Of a DNA stretch of 64,000 bases, positions 14,837-23,862 are shown piece by piece. Each line of letters starts with the position of its first letter. Within the stretch, counting starts at the first letter, position 1. The stretch is from JBGTLU01 sp041743935 (GTDB lineage Bacteria; Bacteroidota; Bacteroidia; Sphingobacteriales; Sphingobacteriaceae). The stretch spans positions 1-64,000 of the forward strand of contig JBGTLU010000061.1 of NCBI GenBank assembly GCA_041743935.1, in the 5' to 3' direction. The translations under genes were made by a program, and so were the position numbers. Under the pieces are notes generated by a model that worked only from the letters and a program-made list of their open reading frames with translations, searched no databases and was not told the DNA's origin.

Positions 14837-15967
14837 TTATTTGTTCATTAATTGAATGGTTGCTTGGTGCACCAATTCTCCTTGGTGGGTAATTAAACAA
14901 CCTTTGGTAATTTCTTCTTCTAATTCTAATCTAAACTCTTCTTTATTTGCCAAATGCAATAAGAGTGCTGAGATATTTTTTGCAAATAATTCGCTGGCAT
15001 TATAGGCCAAAGTAGCTGGCAAATTAGCTTGACCAACAATTTTAACTCCGTGTTTTATTACCGTTTTATTAAGTTCACTTAGCTCACAATTACCACCCTG
15101 TTCTACAGCCATATCTACAATTACAGAACCTAATTTCATGGTTTTTACCATTTCTGCCGAAACAAGTACCGGTGCTTTTTTACCAAAAACTAAAGCAGTG
15201 GTAATTACTAAATCGGCTTCTTTTATGCGCTCAGCAACTAGTTCTTTTTGTTTTTGCAGGAATTCTGCCGATACCTCTTTTGCATAACCTCCTTCAATAG
15301 TAACTCCTTCTACTCCTTTTACTTCTAAAAACTTACCGCCCAAAGATTCAACTTGTTCTTTGGTTTCGGGTCTTACGTCGGTAACTTCTACCACTGCGCC
15401 TAAGCGCTTGGCAGTAGCTATGGCTTGTAAACCGGCAACTCCTGCACCGAAAATCAACACTTTTGCCGGAGAAATAGTTCCAGCGGCAGTCATAAGTAAA
15501 GGGAAAATTCTACCCATTTCTGCTGCACCTAATATTACCGCTTTATAACCTGCTAAATTAGCCTGCGAACTTAGTACATCCATTTTTTGAGCTCTGGAAA
15601 TACGTGGTACGGCATCTAAAGCATAGGCCGAAATTTTTTGTTTTTTACATGCTTCTACCAAATCCGGATTGCTGTAGGCATATAGCATAGAAATTAGGTT
15701 AGAACCCTGTTTCATGGCAGTTATGTCCGATACTTCGGGGGCATTCACTCCTAAAACTATATCGGCAGTAGCCAATAATTCTTTACGATTGCTAATCAGA
15801 TTAGCCCCTGCTTGAGTGTAACTCAGATCAGAAAAACCAGCTGCTTCACCAGCTTGTTGCTCTACCGAACAAACAAAACCTGCCGCTACTAGTTGTTTAA
15901 CCACACCTGGAGTAATGGCTACCCGGTTTTCATTTGCTTTGGTTTCTTTTAATATAGAGATTTTCAA
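14837..15967 (-). CDS. pntAA: NAD(P) transhydrogenase subunit alpha part 1 (NAD-binding domain)
   Basis: 376 residues, soluble domain I of the transhydrogenase, related to alanine dehydrogenase. The start MKISILKETKANENRVAITPGVVKQL is typical. The NAD-binding Rossmann segment reads LIFGAGVAGLQAIATAKRLGAVVEVTDVRPETKEQVESLGG. It binds NADH and hands the hydride to NADP+ in PntB. It is the first gene of the pnt operon; no clear consensus promoter is visible in the 110 bases to the divergent gene at 16078. Confidence 0.96.
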   Translation of the reverse strand: MKISILKETKANENRVAITPGVVKQLVAAGFVCSVEQQAGEAAGFSDLSYTQAGANLISNRKELLATADIVLGVNAPEVSDITAMKQGSNLISMLYAYSNPDLVEACKKQKISAYALDAVPRISRAQKMDVLSSQANLAGYKAVILGAAEMGRIFPLLMTAAGTISPAKVLIFGAGVAGLQAIATAKRLGAVVEVTDVRPETKEQVESLGGKFLEVKGVEGVTIEGGYAKEVSAEFLQKQKELVAERIKEADLVITTALVFGKKAPVLVSAEMVKTMKLGSVIVDMAVEQGGNCELSELNKTVIKHGVKIVGQANLPATLAYNASELFAKNISALLLHLANKEEFRLELEEEITKGCLITHQGELVHQATIQLMNK

Positions 15968-16077
15968 GATTATAGAATTTTTAATCGATGCATTGCAAAT
16001 GTAACATAAGCCTAAGATTATGCAAAAAAATAGCTATTGGTTTAATTGTGTAATATTGTAATTCTTAAAAATATCAT

Positions 16078-16827
16078 ATGAAAAGATTCTTTTGTTTTCT
16101 TGTTTTAACTTGTAGTTTTTACCTACTTAGTGCGCAAAACCCTGCTTCACCAAACTTCAATCTTCAAAACTCAGATTCTAAAGCGATTGCATTAGCAGAT
16201 GAAGTAATGCAAGCCATGGGCGGAAGAAAAGCTTGGGATGAATCTAGGTATGTTAGCTGGACTTTTTTCGGGGCCAGAAACCATGTTTGGGATAAATACA
16301 CTGGAGACATCCGCGTGGAAAACCCAAGAACCGGTCTGAAAGTTTTGATGAACCTAAACTCGGGAGCAGGTAGAGTTTTTGCCAATGGCGCGGAACAAAC
16401 TGACCCTGATTCCCTTGCCAAATATCTTAAAGCAGGAAAAGAAGCTTGGATTAACGATAGTTATTGGCTTTTTATGCCCTATAAATTAAAAGACGATGGG
16501 GTAACTTTAAAATACAAAGGAGTGGATACGTTGGTAAACGGTAAAGCTGCCGAAGTTTTACAAATGACCTTTGAAGAAGTGGGGGTAACGCCAGAAAATC
16601 GCTATCTGATTTACGTGGCAAAGGATTCTAAATTAATAGAACAGTGGGCATTTTTTAGAACGACTGATTTGGATAAACCTAATTTTATTACCACTTGGGA
16701 GGATTATCAAACGTATGGGAAGATTAAACTTTCAGGCAAAAGAGGTTGGGTAAATGGGCAGGATAGATTTCTTAGTACTATTTCGGTGAGCGATTCTATC
16801 GACCTAAAACTTTTAAAAGATTTTTAA
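16078..16827 (+). CDS. Exported hypothetical protein, DUF6503/LolA-like
   Basis: 249 residues. It has a clear signal peptide (KRFFCFLVLTCSFYLLSAQ). The mature part begins with an ADEVMQAMGGRKAWDESRYVSW segment and continues as beta-rich sequence with many aromatic residues (WLFMPYKLKDDGVTLKYKG, AAEVLQMTFEEVGVTPENRYLIYV). This pattern matches periplasmic proteins of Bacteroidota annotated as DUF6503, which resemble outer-membrane lipoprotein-sorting folds. A lipid or lipoprotein carrier role is only a guess. It is a single gene closed by a hairpin at 16861-16888. Confidence 0.7.
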   Translation: MKRFFCFLVLTCSFYLLSAQNPASPNFNLQNSDSKAIALADEVMQAMGGRKAWDESRYVSWTFFGARNHVWDKYTGDIRVENPRTGLKVLMNLNSGAGRVFANGAEQTDPDSLAKYLKAGKEAWINDSYWLFMPYKLKDDGVTLKYKGVDTLVNGKAAEVLQMTFEEVGVTPENRYLIYVAKDSKLIEQWAFFRTTDLDKPNFITTWEDYQTYGKIKLSGKRGWVNGQDRFLSTISVSDSIDLKLLKDF

Positions 16828-16860
16828 CAACTGTTGAACGAAACAAGAATACAAAAAAGC

Positions 16861-16888
16861 AAAGTCCCGATGTTTCCAACGGGACTTT
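16861..16888. terminator. Hairpin between convergent genes
   Basis: AAAGTCCCG (16861-16869) and CGGGACTTT (16880-16888) form a 9-bp GC-rich stem with a 10-base loop, with A-rich sequence before and T-rich sequence after. It can therefore work for both the plus-strand gene ending at 16827 and the minus-strand gene ending at 16908. Confidence 0.75.
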
Positions 16889-16907
16889 AACTTTTCATTT
16901 ACCAACC

Positions 16908-17861
16908 TTACTCTTTAATTATTTTCTTCACGATTTTATTTCCGTTTTGGGTGATGTTTATTAAATAAACCCCTGCTGTTTCGGGCAAATCAATTTCTTT
17001 TTTATAGCTACCGGTAAACCCTTTTAGCTTATCGCTAAAAATCACTTTACCATTAATATCCAACACTTCCACTTGTGTATCGCCTCTCTCTTGTAATGTA
17101 AACTCTAGATTAAACTTACCTGCAGATGGGTTTGGATAAATTCTCAGTTTCTCCGCTTCTAAAATTCTGGCAGGAGCTAAAGCCTCTTTGTTGGCTTTTT
17201 TCAAATCACTTTCTGTAGCAGGCAACATTCGGATAACTATTTTTTTCTCTTTGCCATCGCGTTTAAAAATATAAACTGCTTCTTCGGTAGTGTTGACATC
17301 GGGCGATAGGATAATTTTTCCTTTTAATTCTTTATCGGCGGTAATTTCTTTTCCATCGATGTATAACTTGCCATCTTTAAACTGAAACTCTTTGCCATTC
17401 ATCCTCATGAGAGGCATTGCCGGAAGCATTTTAAAATTACTATCCGGTTTAACTATTCTAAACTCCTTATCCTTCCATTTCCACTCAACGGGGCCGTCAG
17501 CTTTTCTATGTATAATTACTTCCAATACAGAATCGGTGAGTAACTTCAAGTTCTTTACATCTGGCATTGCAGCTATCACTCTAAATTCTTTTACCAGAGA
17601 GTCAGCCATTTTTTTTGCAATTTTAGAAAGCACTATAGCCATCTCTTTATGCTTTTTACCATCGGCTTTTAGCTTCTCCAGTTTTGCCAAATCCTCGGCA
17701 CTAAGTTCACCGTTCTCTCGGTCAATAATGGTGGTGTCGCCATTTTTAATGATTTTAATTTTTACATCTTTAGATTTGCTGCCTTCTTGTGCAAAAGTAG
17801 TAGTTGCAAGCAGTAGCACCATTATTAGTGCGGTTAGGTGATTTAAAAAAGGTGTTTTCAT
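16908..17861 (-). CDS. Secreted protein with type IX secretion sorting domain
   Basis: 317 residues. Signal peptide at the N-terminus (HLTALIMVLLLATTTFAQ). The C-terminal 80 residues are a type A T9SS sorting domain: LRIYPNPSAGKFNLEFTL, VEVLDINGKVIFSDKL, GVYLINITQNGNKIVKKIIKE. The protein is therefore exported by the type IX system and attached to the surface or released. The middle is very lysine rich and contains two copies of a K/V/I beta-strand pattern (EFRIVKPDSNF, KEFQFKDGKLYIDGKEI) but no enzyme motif. It lies 29 bases downstream of the gene at 17891, in the same direction, and the pair is divergent from a histidine kinase. Confidence 0.82.
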   Translation of the reverse strand: MKTPFLNHLTALIMVLLLATTTFAQEGSKSKDVKIKIIKNGDTTIIDRENGELSAEDLAKLEKLKADGKKHKEMAIVLSKIAKKMADSLVKEFRVIAAMPDVKNLKLLTDSVLEVIIHRKADGPVEWKWKDKEFRIVKPDSNFKMLPAMPLMRMNGKEFQFKDGKLYIDGKEITADKELKGKIILSPDVNTTEEAVYIFKRDGKEKKIVIRMLPATESDLKKANKEALAPARILEAEKLRIYPNPSAGKFNLEFTLQERGDTQVEVLDINGKVIFSDKLKGFTGSYKKEIDLPETAGVYLINITQNGNKIVKKIIKE

Positions 17862-17890
17862 GTTCGTTTGGTTTAATTTATGGTTTACAC

Positions 17891-18472
17891 TTATTCAATT
17901 TCATTTTCTATCTCGTGTAAAGCTCTGCCTAACTCTACTCTAACTTTTTTCTTGATTTTGTGATCCAATTCTTGAAAATCTACGGCTCTAAATGCTTTTT
18001 CTAACTCGTTTCTTATCTCAACTAAGAATCCGTTTACCAACATTATTTTACAACACTCCAGTTCTTTTTCCTTATTGTAATTAACTTTACTCACATACAT
18101 ACCTTCATCAGCCGGAATTTCTAAAGCAGAGGGATCAACTGCAGAAACACTTGCAGTAAACTCTACTAAACTCATGGGAGTAATTGATTTTCCTTTAGTA
18201 AGTAAAATTTCATTTTCATCTAAGGATAAAGCAGATGGGTCAATTTCTTGTACCGCTTTAATGAATTTATCTAACTCATTTTTTTGTACTTCTTGTTCTA
18301 TTTTATACATTTCTAAAGCAGAAGAATCAATGGCTTCCACTTCGGCAATAAATTCTTGTAAAGAGATGGATTGTAGTTTTTGGGTGGCTACAGTTTTAGT
18401 TTCTGCAGCTAAGCATGCTCCTGTAAATAATATTAATGTGAAGCTTGCTACTAGTTTTGTTAACGTTTTCAT
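17891..18472 (-). CDS. Exported hypothetical protein with three DPSALE repeats
   Basis: 193 residues. Signal peptide KTLTKLVASFTLILFTGACLAAE. The body contains three related units of about 17 residues centred on residues 38-54, 67-83 and 102-118, with consensus LxEFIxxVxAIDPSALE, separated by 12-19 residues. The C-terminal 60 residues are charged and helical (ELEKAFRAVDFQELDHKIKKK). I do not recognise a family. It is probably co-transcribed with the T9SS protein behind it. The divergent two-component system starting 155 bases away could control the pair. Confidence 0.65.
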   Translation of the reverse strand: MKTLTKLVASFTLILFTGACLAAETKTVATQKLQSISLQEFIAEVEAIDSSALEMYKIEQEVQKNELDKFIKAVQEIDPSALSLDENEILLTKGKSITPMSLVEFTASVSAVDPSALEIPADEGMYVSKVNYNKEKELECCKIMLVNGFLVEIRNELEKAFRAVDFQELDHKIKKKVRVELGRALHEIENEIE

Positions 18473-18592
18473 ATTTTATGTTTTTGGTTTTTTAAATCTT
18501 TTTATTGTCTTTATGACGATTCAAAGGTAAGGCGGGTTACAGGGCCAAGGTGTTAAAGGCTTGTTAATGAATGTTAAAATATGTTAAAGTGA

Positions 18593-18622
18593 TTTGTTCG
18601 TATCACATTCTCGTTACTTTTG
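18593..18622 (+). promoter_or_regulatory. Histidine kinase promoter; leaderless start predicted
   Basis: TTTG (18593-18596) and TACTTTTG (18615-18622) are 18 bases apart, a good Bacteroidota promoter. The -7 box ends only four bases before the GTG start at 18627, so transcription would begin at about the start codon itself. Confidence 0.65.
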
Positions 18623-18626
18623 TAAG

Positions 18627-20408
18627 GTGAAAAAGCGCAGTTTAATATTTACAGCAGTTTTATTAGGAAGTGGATTAATCGGATTAATCTTCATACAATC
18701 CTTTTTTATCTATGAATCTTATACTTTAAAATCGCAATTATTTGATCAAATGGTAAATGAATCATTGGGTAATGTAAGCGCTAGATTAGAGAAAGAAGAT
18801 GCCGTTAATTTTATTTTTGCAAAATCACAAGTGCCAAAACTGCAATTCCCAAAACTTAACATTCCTAAAAATATTAGTGAAGTAGTGGTAGATAAACCAA
18901 AGGGGATGGATACTCTTTTTACAAGTTTTTCTCCGCCTGTAATAATCAGAAATCAACTTCTACCTGCAAAAGATAGCACACATAACATAACCATAATGCG
19001 AGATAAAGTATTTATTAACGGTGTTGCTGTTATGGATACCAAACTTCTAAAGAGATTAAATGAGAAAACGAATAGCAAGATTTACTCACGTGATGGATTT
19101 GTGTTTACCCAATCTACTAGAGCAAGTGGGATTGCCGGCAGCATGGGTAAAATAAACCACGATACCACTCATTTTATGGTGGTTAATCCACCTAGAATTG
19201 TAAATCCTCAAGTTATTAATGCAAAACCAAAAGTAACTACCAATGTATTACCTAACTTAGAAAGACAAGTAAAAGCTTATATAGACTCCGTTCAAAAATT
19301 CCAAAAACAGGTAGAAATATTTGAACAAATAGCCATTGAGTTTGAACAATCCAAACTGCCTTTATCCTCCAGAATAAATCCAAGCAGAGTAGATTCTTTA
19401 TTACGCCAAGAGTTTACTAATAAAGGCATAGATATCCCATTTAATTACACTGTGTATAGTAATAGAAAAGACTCTGTAATTTTTAGCAAAGCAAGCTTAA
19501 AACCAGAAATAACTTCTTCCAATACGTATAGAACAAATTTATTCCCGCAACAAGTGGTAGCAGATATGGGTTATTTGATGGTGAATTTCCCGGATAAACG
19601 AAATTATTTGTTGAGTAAAATGACCTTCATCATGGGGACTTCTGCCGGTTTAATTTTGGTGATACTTTTCTGTTTTGCTTATACACTTTACACCATCATG
19701 CAGCAGAAAAAATTATCGGAAATGAAAACCGATTTCATCAATAACATGACCCATGAATTGAAAACACCAATTTCTACCATCATGATTGCAAGTGGTGCTT
19801 TGTTAGACGATGAAATAGTTCATGATAAAAAGCATTTTAAAAAGTTAGCATCCATCATCCAAGAAGAAAATCAACGGATGTTTAACAATGTAGATCGGGT
19901 ATTGAATATTGCCAAGTTAGATAAAGGAGATTTCAAATTAAATATATCTACCGTAAGCATACATATTTTGCTTGAAGGAGTGGCGGAAAGCATGCAATTG
20001 CAATTAAACAAAAAGAAGGCAAGCATTCAATTAATCCTTACCGCAACTTCAGATTTGGTAGTTTGCGACGAGTTACATCTCTCTAATGTAATTTACAACT
20101 TAATTGATAACGCATTAAAATACAACAAGTCAGAGCCGGTAATACAAATTGCCACAAAAAATAATGCAAATGCCATACAAATTACTGTTTCGGATAACGG
20201 CATAGGTATGACACGCGAACAATGTAACCGAGTGTTCGAACAATTTTACCGTGCTCCAACTGGCAACTTACACGATGTAAAAGGGTTTGGTTTAGGGTTA
20301 AGCTATGTAAATTCTATAGTAAGAATGACCGGTGGTACAGTTGCGGTAAAAAGCGAACTTCATAAAGGTTCAGATTTTGAAGTAACACTTCCGTTGCGAA
20401 TTGCATAA
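18627..20408 (+). CDS. Membrane sensor histidine kinase
   Basis: 593 residues from GTG 18627. I preferred this start because the region before it is occupied by the promoter; a TTG at 18594 is possible but unlikely. N-terminal membrane helix (LIFTAVLLGSGLIGLIFIQ), a periplasmic domain of about 300 residues, a second helix (MGTSAGLILVILFCFAYTLYTIM), then the kinase: H-box FINNMTHELKTPIS with phospho-acceptor His376, N-box NLIDNALKYNK, G1 box DNGIGM, G2 box GFGLGL. It autophosphorylates and passes the phosphate to the response regulator encoded 55 bases downstream. The stimulus is unknown. The periplasmic part contains prolines and an IDSVQKF helix but no named sensor domain. Confidence 0.92.
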   Translation: MKKRSLIFTAVLLGSGLIGLIFIQSFFIYESYTLKSQLFDQMVNESLGNVSARLEKEDAVNFIFAKSQVPKLQFPKLNIPKNISEVVVDKPKGMDTLFTSFSPPVIIRNQLLPAKDSTHNITIMRDKVFINGVAVMDTKLLKRLNEKTNSKIYSRDGFVFTQSTRASGIAGSMGKINHDTTHFMVVNPPRIVNPQVINAKPKVTTNVLPNLERQVKAYIDSVQKFQKQVEIFEQIAIEFEQSKLPLSSRINPSRVDSLLRQEFTNKGIDIPFNYTVYSNRKDSVIFSKASLKPEITSSNTYRTNLFPQQVVADMGYLMVNFPDKRNYLLSKMTFIMGTSAGLILVILFCFAYTLYTIMQQKKLSEMKTDFINNMTHELKTPISTIMIASGALLDDEIVHDKKHFKKLASIIQEENQRMFNNVDRVLNIAKLDKGDFKLNISTVSIHILLEGVAESMQLQLNKKKASIQLILTATSDLVVCDELHLSNVIYNLIDNALKYNKSEPVIQIATKNNANAIQITVSDNGIGMTREQCNRVFEQFYRAPTGNLHDVKGFGLGLSYVNSIVRMTGGTVAVKSELHKGSDFEVTLPLRIA

Positions 20409-20463
20409 TTAAGTCAATAAATCTTTTAAATTTAGGGCAGAATCAAATTAAGTATCTTACACT

Positions 20464-21153
20464 ATGCCCCAAAAAGTTCTTTTGGTAGAAGACGACCCAA
20501 ATTTAGGGATGCTTTTGCAAGACTATTTGCAACTAAAGGGTGGTTTTGATGTAGTACTTGCCATAGATGGCGAAGCAGGTTTCGAAATGTTTAAAAAACA
20601 TAGTTTTGATATCTGCATATTTGATATCATGATGCCCAAAAAAGATGGGTTTACCCTTGCTAAAGAGGTAAGAAAAATGAATGGTAATATTCCAATCATT
20701 TTTGCCACTGCAAAATCCATGATGGAAGATAAAGCGGAAGGTTTTGGCCTAGGAGCCGATGATTACATCATTAAACCTTTTAGAATTGAAGAATTATTAA
20801 TGCGGATAAATGCTTTGTTGAGAAGGGTCTCTAATGCCTTACCAAAAGAAGAACAAGCTACAAAGTTTAAGATTGGTGTTTATGAGTTTGATTATCACCA
20901 ACAAATTATTTGCAACAACGGATCTAAACAGCACATCTCTACCAAAGAATCGGAATTATTGCGTTTGCTTTGCATACATGCTAACCAAGTATTAACAAGA
21001 GAAGAAGCGCTCATACACATTTGGAACGACGATAATTATTTTAACGGCAGAAGCATGGATGTTTTCTTAAGTAAATTAAGGAAATACCTTAAAGACGATC
21101 CATCGGTTGAAATAGTAAACGTACACGGGAAGGGATATAAACTATTGTGTTAA
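20464..21153 (+). CDS. OmpR/PhoB-family response regulator
   Basis: 229 residues. Receiver domain with acidic pocket VEDDP and phospho-acceptor Asp54 (CIFDIMMPKKDG), the conserved Thr/Ser in FATAKS and Lys in YIIKPF. The C-terminal half is a winged-helix DNA-binding domain (KFKIGVYEFD, LSTKESELLRLLC-type segment ISTKESELLRLLC, SMDVFLSKLRKYL, NVHGKGYKLL). It is the cognate partner of the kinase upstream. Its last 12 bases overlap the 3' end of the convergent DUF192 gene. Confidence 0.95.
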   Translation: MPQKVLLVEDDPNLGMLLQDYLQLKGGFDVVLAIDGEAGFEMFKKHSFDICIFDIMMPKKDGFTLAKEVRKMNGNIPIIFATAKSMMEDKAEGFGLGADDYIIKPFRIEELLMRINALLRRVSNALPKEEQATKFKIGVYEFDYHQQIICNNGSKQHISTKESELLRLLCIHANQVLTREEALIHIWNDDNYFNGRSMDVFLSKLRKYLKDDPSVEIVNVHGKGYKLLC

Positions 21154-21654
21154 TAGAGAGAATTCTATTTTATCACCGGGTTTTATTCCAAACTTATCGC
21201 AAAATCCGGCATTAACTTCTACTACAAATTGAGCCAACCCTTCTGAAGGCACTCCTTCCTCCGAAAAAGGCGTAGTATTTTTAGCTATACTAACAATTCT
21301 TCGGTCGGCACCCACGTAAATAATATCCAAAGAAATATAGGTGTTTTTCATCCAAAAAGATTGAAACTCAGGATTAGGAAAAAGAAACAGCATGCCTTGA
21401 TTTTCTGCCATGGATCTTCGCCACATTAAACCTTGTGCGCGTTTAAAATCTGTATCGGCAACTTCTATATCAATGGTTTTAATGATATCATCCGTAGGCG
21501 TTAAAAAAGTGAGCATTCCTTCTTTTCTGAATTTTGGCTCAAATGGTTCTACCGTTTTTTTCTCTTTAAATAACCCAAAATGATTGGCGGCTAAATAAAG
21601 TAATGCAACAAGTAGTACAAAACCTACAACGATAAGAACAGTTTTCTTATTCAT
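21142..21654 (-). CDS. DUF192 family protein, membrane anchored
   Basis: 170 residues. One N-terminal membrane helix (KTVLIVVGFVLLVALLYLAANHFGLF) is followed by the DUF192 beta-barrel fold: IDIEVADTDFKRAQGLMWRRSMAENQGMLFLFPNPEFQSFWMKNTYISLDIIYVGADRRIVSIAKNTTPFSEE. The QGLMxR...GMLF and FWMKNT..PLDI-type motifs are diagnostic. The family is widespread and of unknown function. It ends convergently within the response regulator gene; 17 bases separate its start from the next minus-strand gene. Confidence 0.88.
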   Translation of the reverse strand: MNKKTVLIVVGFVLLVALLYLAANHFGLFKEKKTVEPFEPKFRKEGMLTFLTPTDDIIKTIDIEVADTDFKRAQGLMWRRSMAENQGMLFLFPNPEFQSFWMKNTYISLDIIYVGADRRIVSIAKNTTPFSEEGVPSEGLAQFVVEVNAGFCDKFGIKPGDKIEFSLLTQ

Positions 21655-21671
21655 ATAAATGGAAAATAGGG

Positions 21672-22010
21672 TTACTTAATTAGCTTATAAATAATGGAAC
21701 TAAAAAGAGATACGATCAGGGCAAATAAAACAGCAACCCAAAACCCATTGATTACGATGCCTTCTATCAGATTATCTGTTATCATGATGATGATTACATT
21801 GATGAAGAAATAAACCAACCCCAGAGTTAAAAAATTTAGCGGGAAGGTGATAAATCGGAGAACTAAACCCAAACTAGCATTCATAACTGCTAATACTGCA
21901 GCAAATAATAATGCCCAGCCAAAGCCATCTATGTATACCCAAGGTAAAATTCTGGCAGTAATATACGTTGCCAATCCGGTAACCAAAATGTTTAAAATGA
22001 AATTTTTCAT
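21672..22010 (-). CDS. Phage holin family 4-type small membrane protein
   Basis: 112 residues, almost entirely four membrane helices with the signature GFGWALLFAAVLAVMNASLGLVLRFITFPLNFLTLGLVYFFINVIIIMITDNLIEG. This matches the superfamily labelled phage holin family 4, which in Bacteroidota and other phyla is a normal chromosomal membrane protein and not evidence of a prophage. No lysin or phage gene is close. It starts four bases after the stop of the ALDH gene and probably belongs to that transcript. Confidence 0.85.
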   Translation of the reverse strand: MKNFILNILVTGLATYITARILPWVYIDGFGWALLFAAVLAVMNASLGLVLRFITFPLNFLTLGLVYFFINVIIIMITDNLIEGIVINGFWVAVLFALIVSLFSSIIYKLIK

Positions 22011-22013
22011 ATT

Positions 22014-23564
22014 TTATATATCAAATTTAATTCCTTGAGCCAATGGCAACTGTGTACTGTAATTGATGGTATTTGTTTGTCTGCGCATGTATACTTTCCA
22101 CGCATCAGAACCAGATTCTCTTCCTCCGCCCGTTTCTTTTTCGCCACCAAATGCTCCACCAATTTCGGCACCAGAAGTGCCAATATTTACATTGGCTATA
22201 CCACAATCAGAGCCGGCAGCACTTAAAAATTGTTCGGCTTCTCTGAGGTTTAACGTCATAATAGCCGACGATAATCCTTGAGGCACTCCATTTTGCATGG
22301 CAATTGCTTCGTCTAAAGTACGATATTTTAAAAGATATAAAATGGGAGCGAAAGTTTCATGTTGTACCATTTCAAAATGATTTTCTGCCTCAGCAATACA
22401 AGGTTTTACATAACACCCCGACTCATATCCTTCCCCCTCCAAAACTCCACCTTCTACAATAAACTTACCTCCTTCAGCTTTTATTTTTTCAATAGCTTGC
22501 AGATAAATAGCAACCGCATCTTTATCTATCAACGGGCCAACATGGTTTTTCTCTTCTAACGGATTCCCGATTTTTAACTGCTTATACGCATTTATCAATT
22601 TTTCTTTAAAAACATCATGAACACTTTCATGTACGATGATTCTTCTGGTAGAGGTGCATCGTTGCCCTGCCGTACCTACAGCGCCAAAAACACAGCCAAT
22701 TAAGGATGTTTCTAGGTCTGCATTTTGGGTTAGAATGATGGCATTATTGCCACCTAATTCTAATAAAGCTCTACCAAGTCTGGCACCAACAGCAGCACCA
22801 ACCACTTTCCCCATACGGGTAGATCCGGTAGCGGATATTAATGGAATCCGTTTATCATGGCTCATCGCTTCACCTATATTTCTATCGCCAATAATCAAAC
22901 AGGATACCCCTTCTGGTACATTGTTTTCTTTAAGTACAGATGCAATGATATTTTGACAGGCAATAGCCGTTAAAGGTGTTTTTTCTGATGGCTTCCACAC
23001 GCAAACATCACCACAAACCCAAGCCAACATGCTGTTCCAAGACCAAACCGCTACCGGAAAATTAAATGCCGATATAATTCCTACAATCCCCAATGGATGA
23101 TATTGCTCATACATTCGGTGTAAAGGCCGCTCTGAGTGCATAGTTAAGCCATATAATTGTCGGGATAAGCCAACAGCAAAATCGCATATATCAATCATTT
23201 CTTGTACTTCCCCTAACCCTTCTTGTAAACTTTTGCCCATTTCGTACGAAACCAATGCACCAAGAGTATCCTTATGTTCACGCAGCTTGTTGCCCATTTG
23301 TCGCACTATTTCGCCTCTTTTTGGAGCTGGTAAGTTTCTCCAAACTTTAAATGCTTGCTCTGCACTTTTAATTACTAATTCATAATCTGCCATTGTGGCA
23401 AAAGAAACCGAAGCAATTAATTTTCCATCCACCGGAGAAAAAATATCTTTTTTATTTTGATTGAACTCGGTCCCCCAAATTAAACCTGTGCTCCATGCCG
23501 GATTGATTTCTTTAATTCCTAAATCTTCCATGATAAAAATATCGGTAATTTCAACTGTATTCAT
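22014..23564 (-). CDS. ALDH7-type aldehyde dehydrogenase (aminoadipate semialdehyde dehydrogenase-like)
   Basis: 516 residues. NAD(P)-dependent aldehyde dehydrogenase with catalytic Cys303 (GTAGQRCTSTRR), general base Glu269 (ALLELGGNNAI) and the cofactor-loop motif SATGSTRMGK. FNFPVAVWSWN and the ending of the substrate region (GSDCGIANVNIGTSGAEIGGAFGGEKETGGGRESGSDAWKVYMRR) are those of the ALDH7/antiquitin branch, whose bacterial members oxidise alpha-aminoadipate semialdehyde in lysine breakdown. The substrate here is inferred from the family only; no lysine catabolism gene is adjacent. A -7 box on the minus strand lies 20 bases upstream of the start. Confidence 0.9.
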   Translation of the reverse strand: MNTVEITDIFIMEDLGIKEINPAWSTGLIWGTEFNQNKKDIFSPVDGKLIASVSFATMADYELVIKSAEQAFKVWRNLPAPKRGEIVRQMGNKLREHKDTLGALVSYEMGKSLQEGLGEVQEMIDICDFAVGLSRQLYGLTMHSERPLHRMYEQYHPLGIVGIISAFNFPVAVWSWNSMLAWVCGDVCVWKPSEKTPLTAIACQNIIASVLKENNVPEGVSCLIIGDRNIGEAMSHDKRIPLISATGSTRMGKVVGAAVGARLGRALLELGGNNAIILTQNADLETSLIGCVFGAVGTAGQRCTSTRRIIVHESVHDVFKEKLINAYKQLKIGNPLEEKNHVGPLIDKDAVAIYLQAIEKIKAEGGKFIVEGGVLEGEGYESGCYVKPCIAEAENHFEMVQHETFAPILYLLKYRTLDEAIAMQNGVPQGLSSAIMTLNLREAEQFLSAAGSDCGIANVNIGTSGAEIGGAFGGEKETGGGRESGSDAWKVYMRRQTNTINYSTQLPLAQGIKFDI

Positions 23565-23584
23565 GTTTTAAACATATCTTTGTC

Positions 23585-23592
23585 CAAAAGTA
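23585..23592 (-). promoter_or_regulatory. -7 box of the ALDH promoter
   Basis: On the minus strand this reads TACTTTTG, an exact TAnnTTTG, 20 bases before the ALDH start codon. No matching TTTG is seen 18-20 bases upstream. The remaining 270 bases to the next gene (23593-23862) contain no ORF, hairpin or repeat that I can support. Confidence 0.45.
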
Positions 23593-23862
23593 AGAAAAAT
23601 ACCGAGCCTAGTTTTTTATAATATTTATTTAAAAACTAGGTGTATCTATAGGAACAAATAAGGCATATTTAGCTAATTTATTTTCAATTCATTAGCAATT
23701 ACAATGTCAGTATGTGGAAAAATTAAAATGATGTCTCACAACATTTTCACCTACCTTACTCCTACGTTTATACTAATACTGTGTTTAGCACGGTTATTGA
23801 ATGTATAGGGTTTCGTTCTTTTTTACTAGTCTGCTCTGGCAGGCCTTAATTTTTGATAGACG

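Noticed and set aside
21672..22010. Phage holin family gene as sign of a prophage
   Set aside because: This family is chromosomal in many bacteria and no lysin, capsid, tail or terminase gene is near.
22636..22956. Open frame antisense to the ALDH gene
   Set aside because: It is a reverse-frame shadow of conserved ALDH sequence including the catalytic Cys region.
23565..23862. Possible small gene or RNA in the widest gap (about 298 bases)
   Set aside because: No ORF with protein-like composition, no stable hairpin and no repeat; only the ALDH -7 box can be supported.
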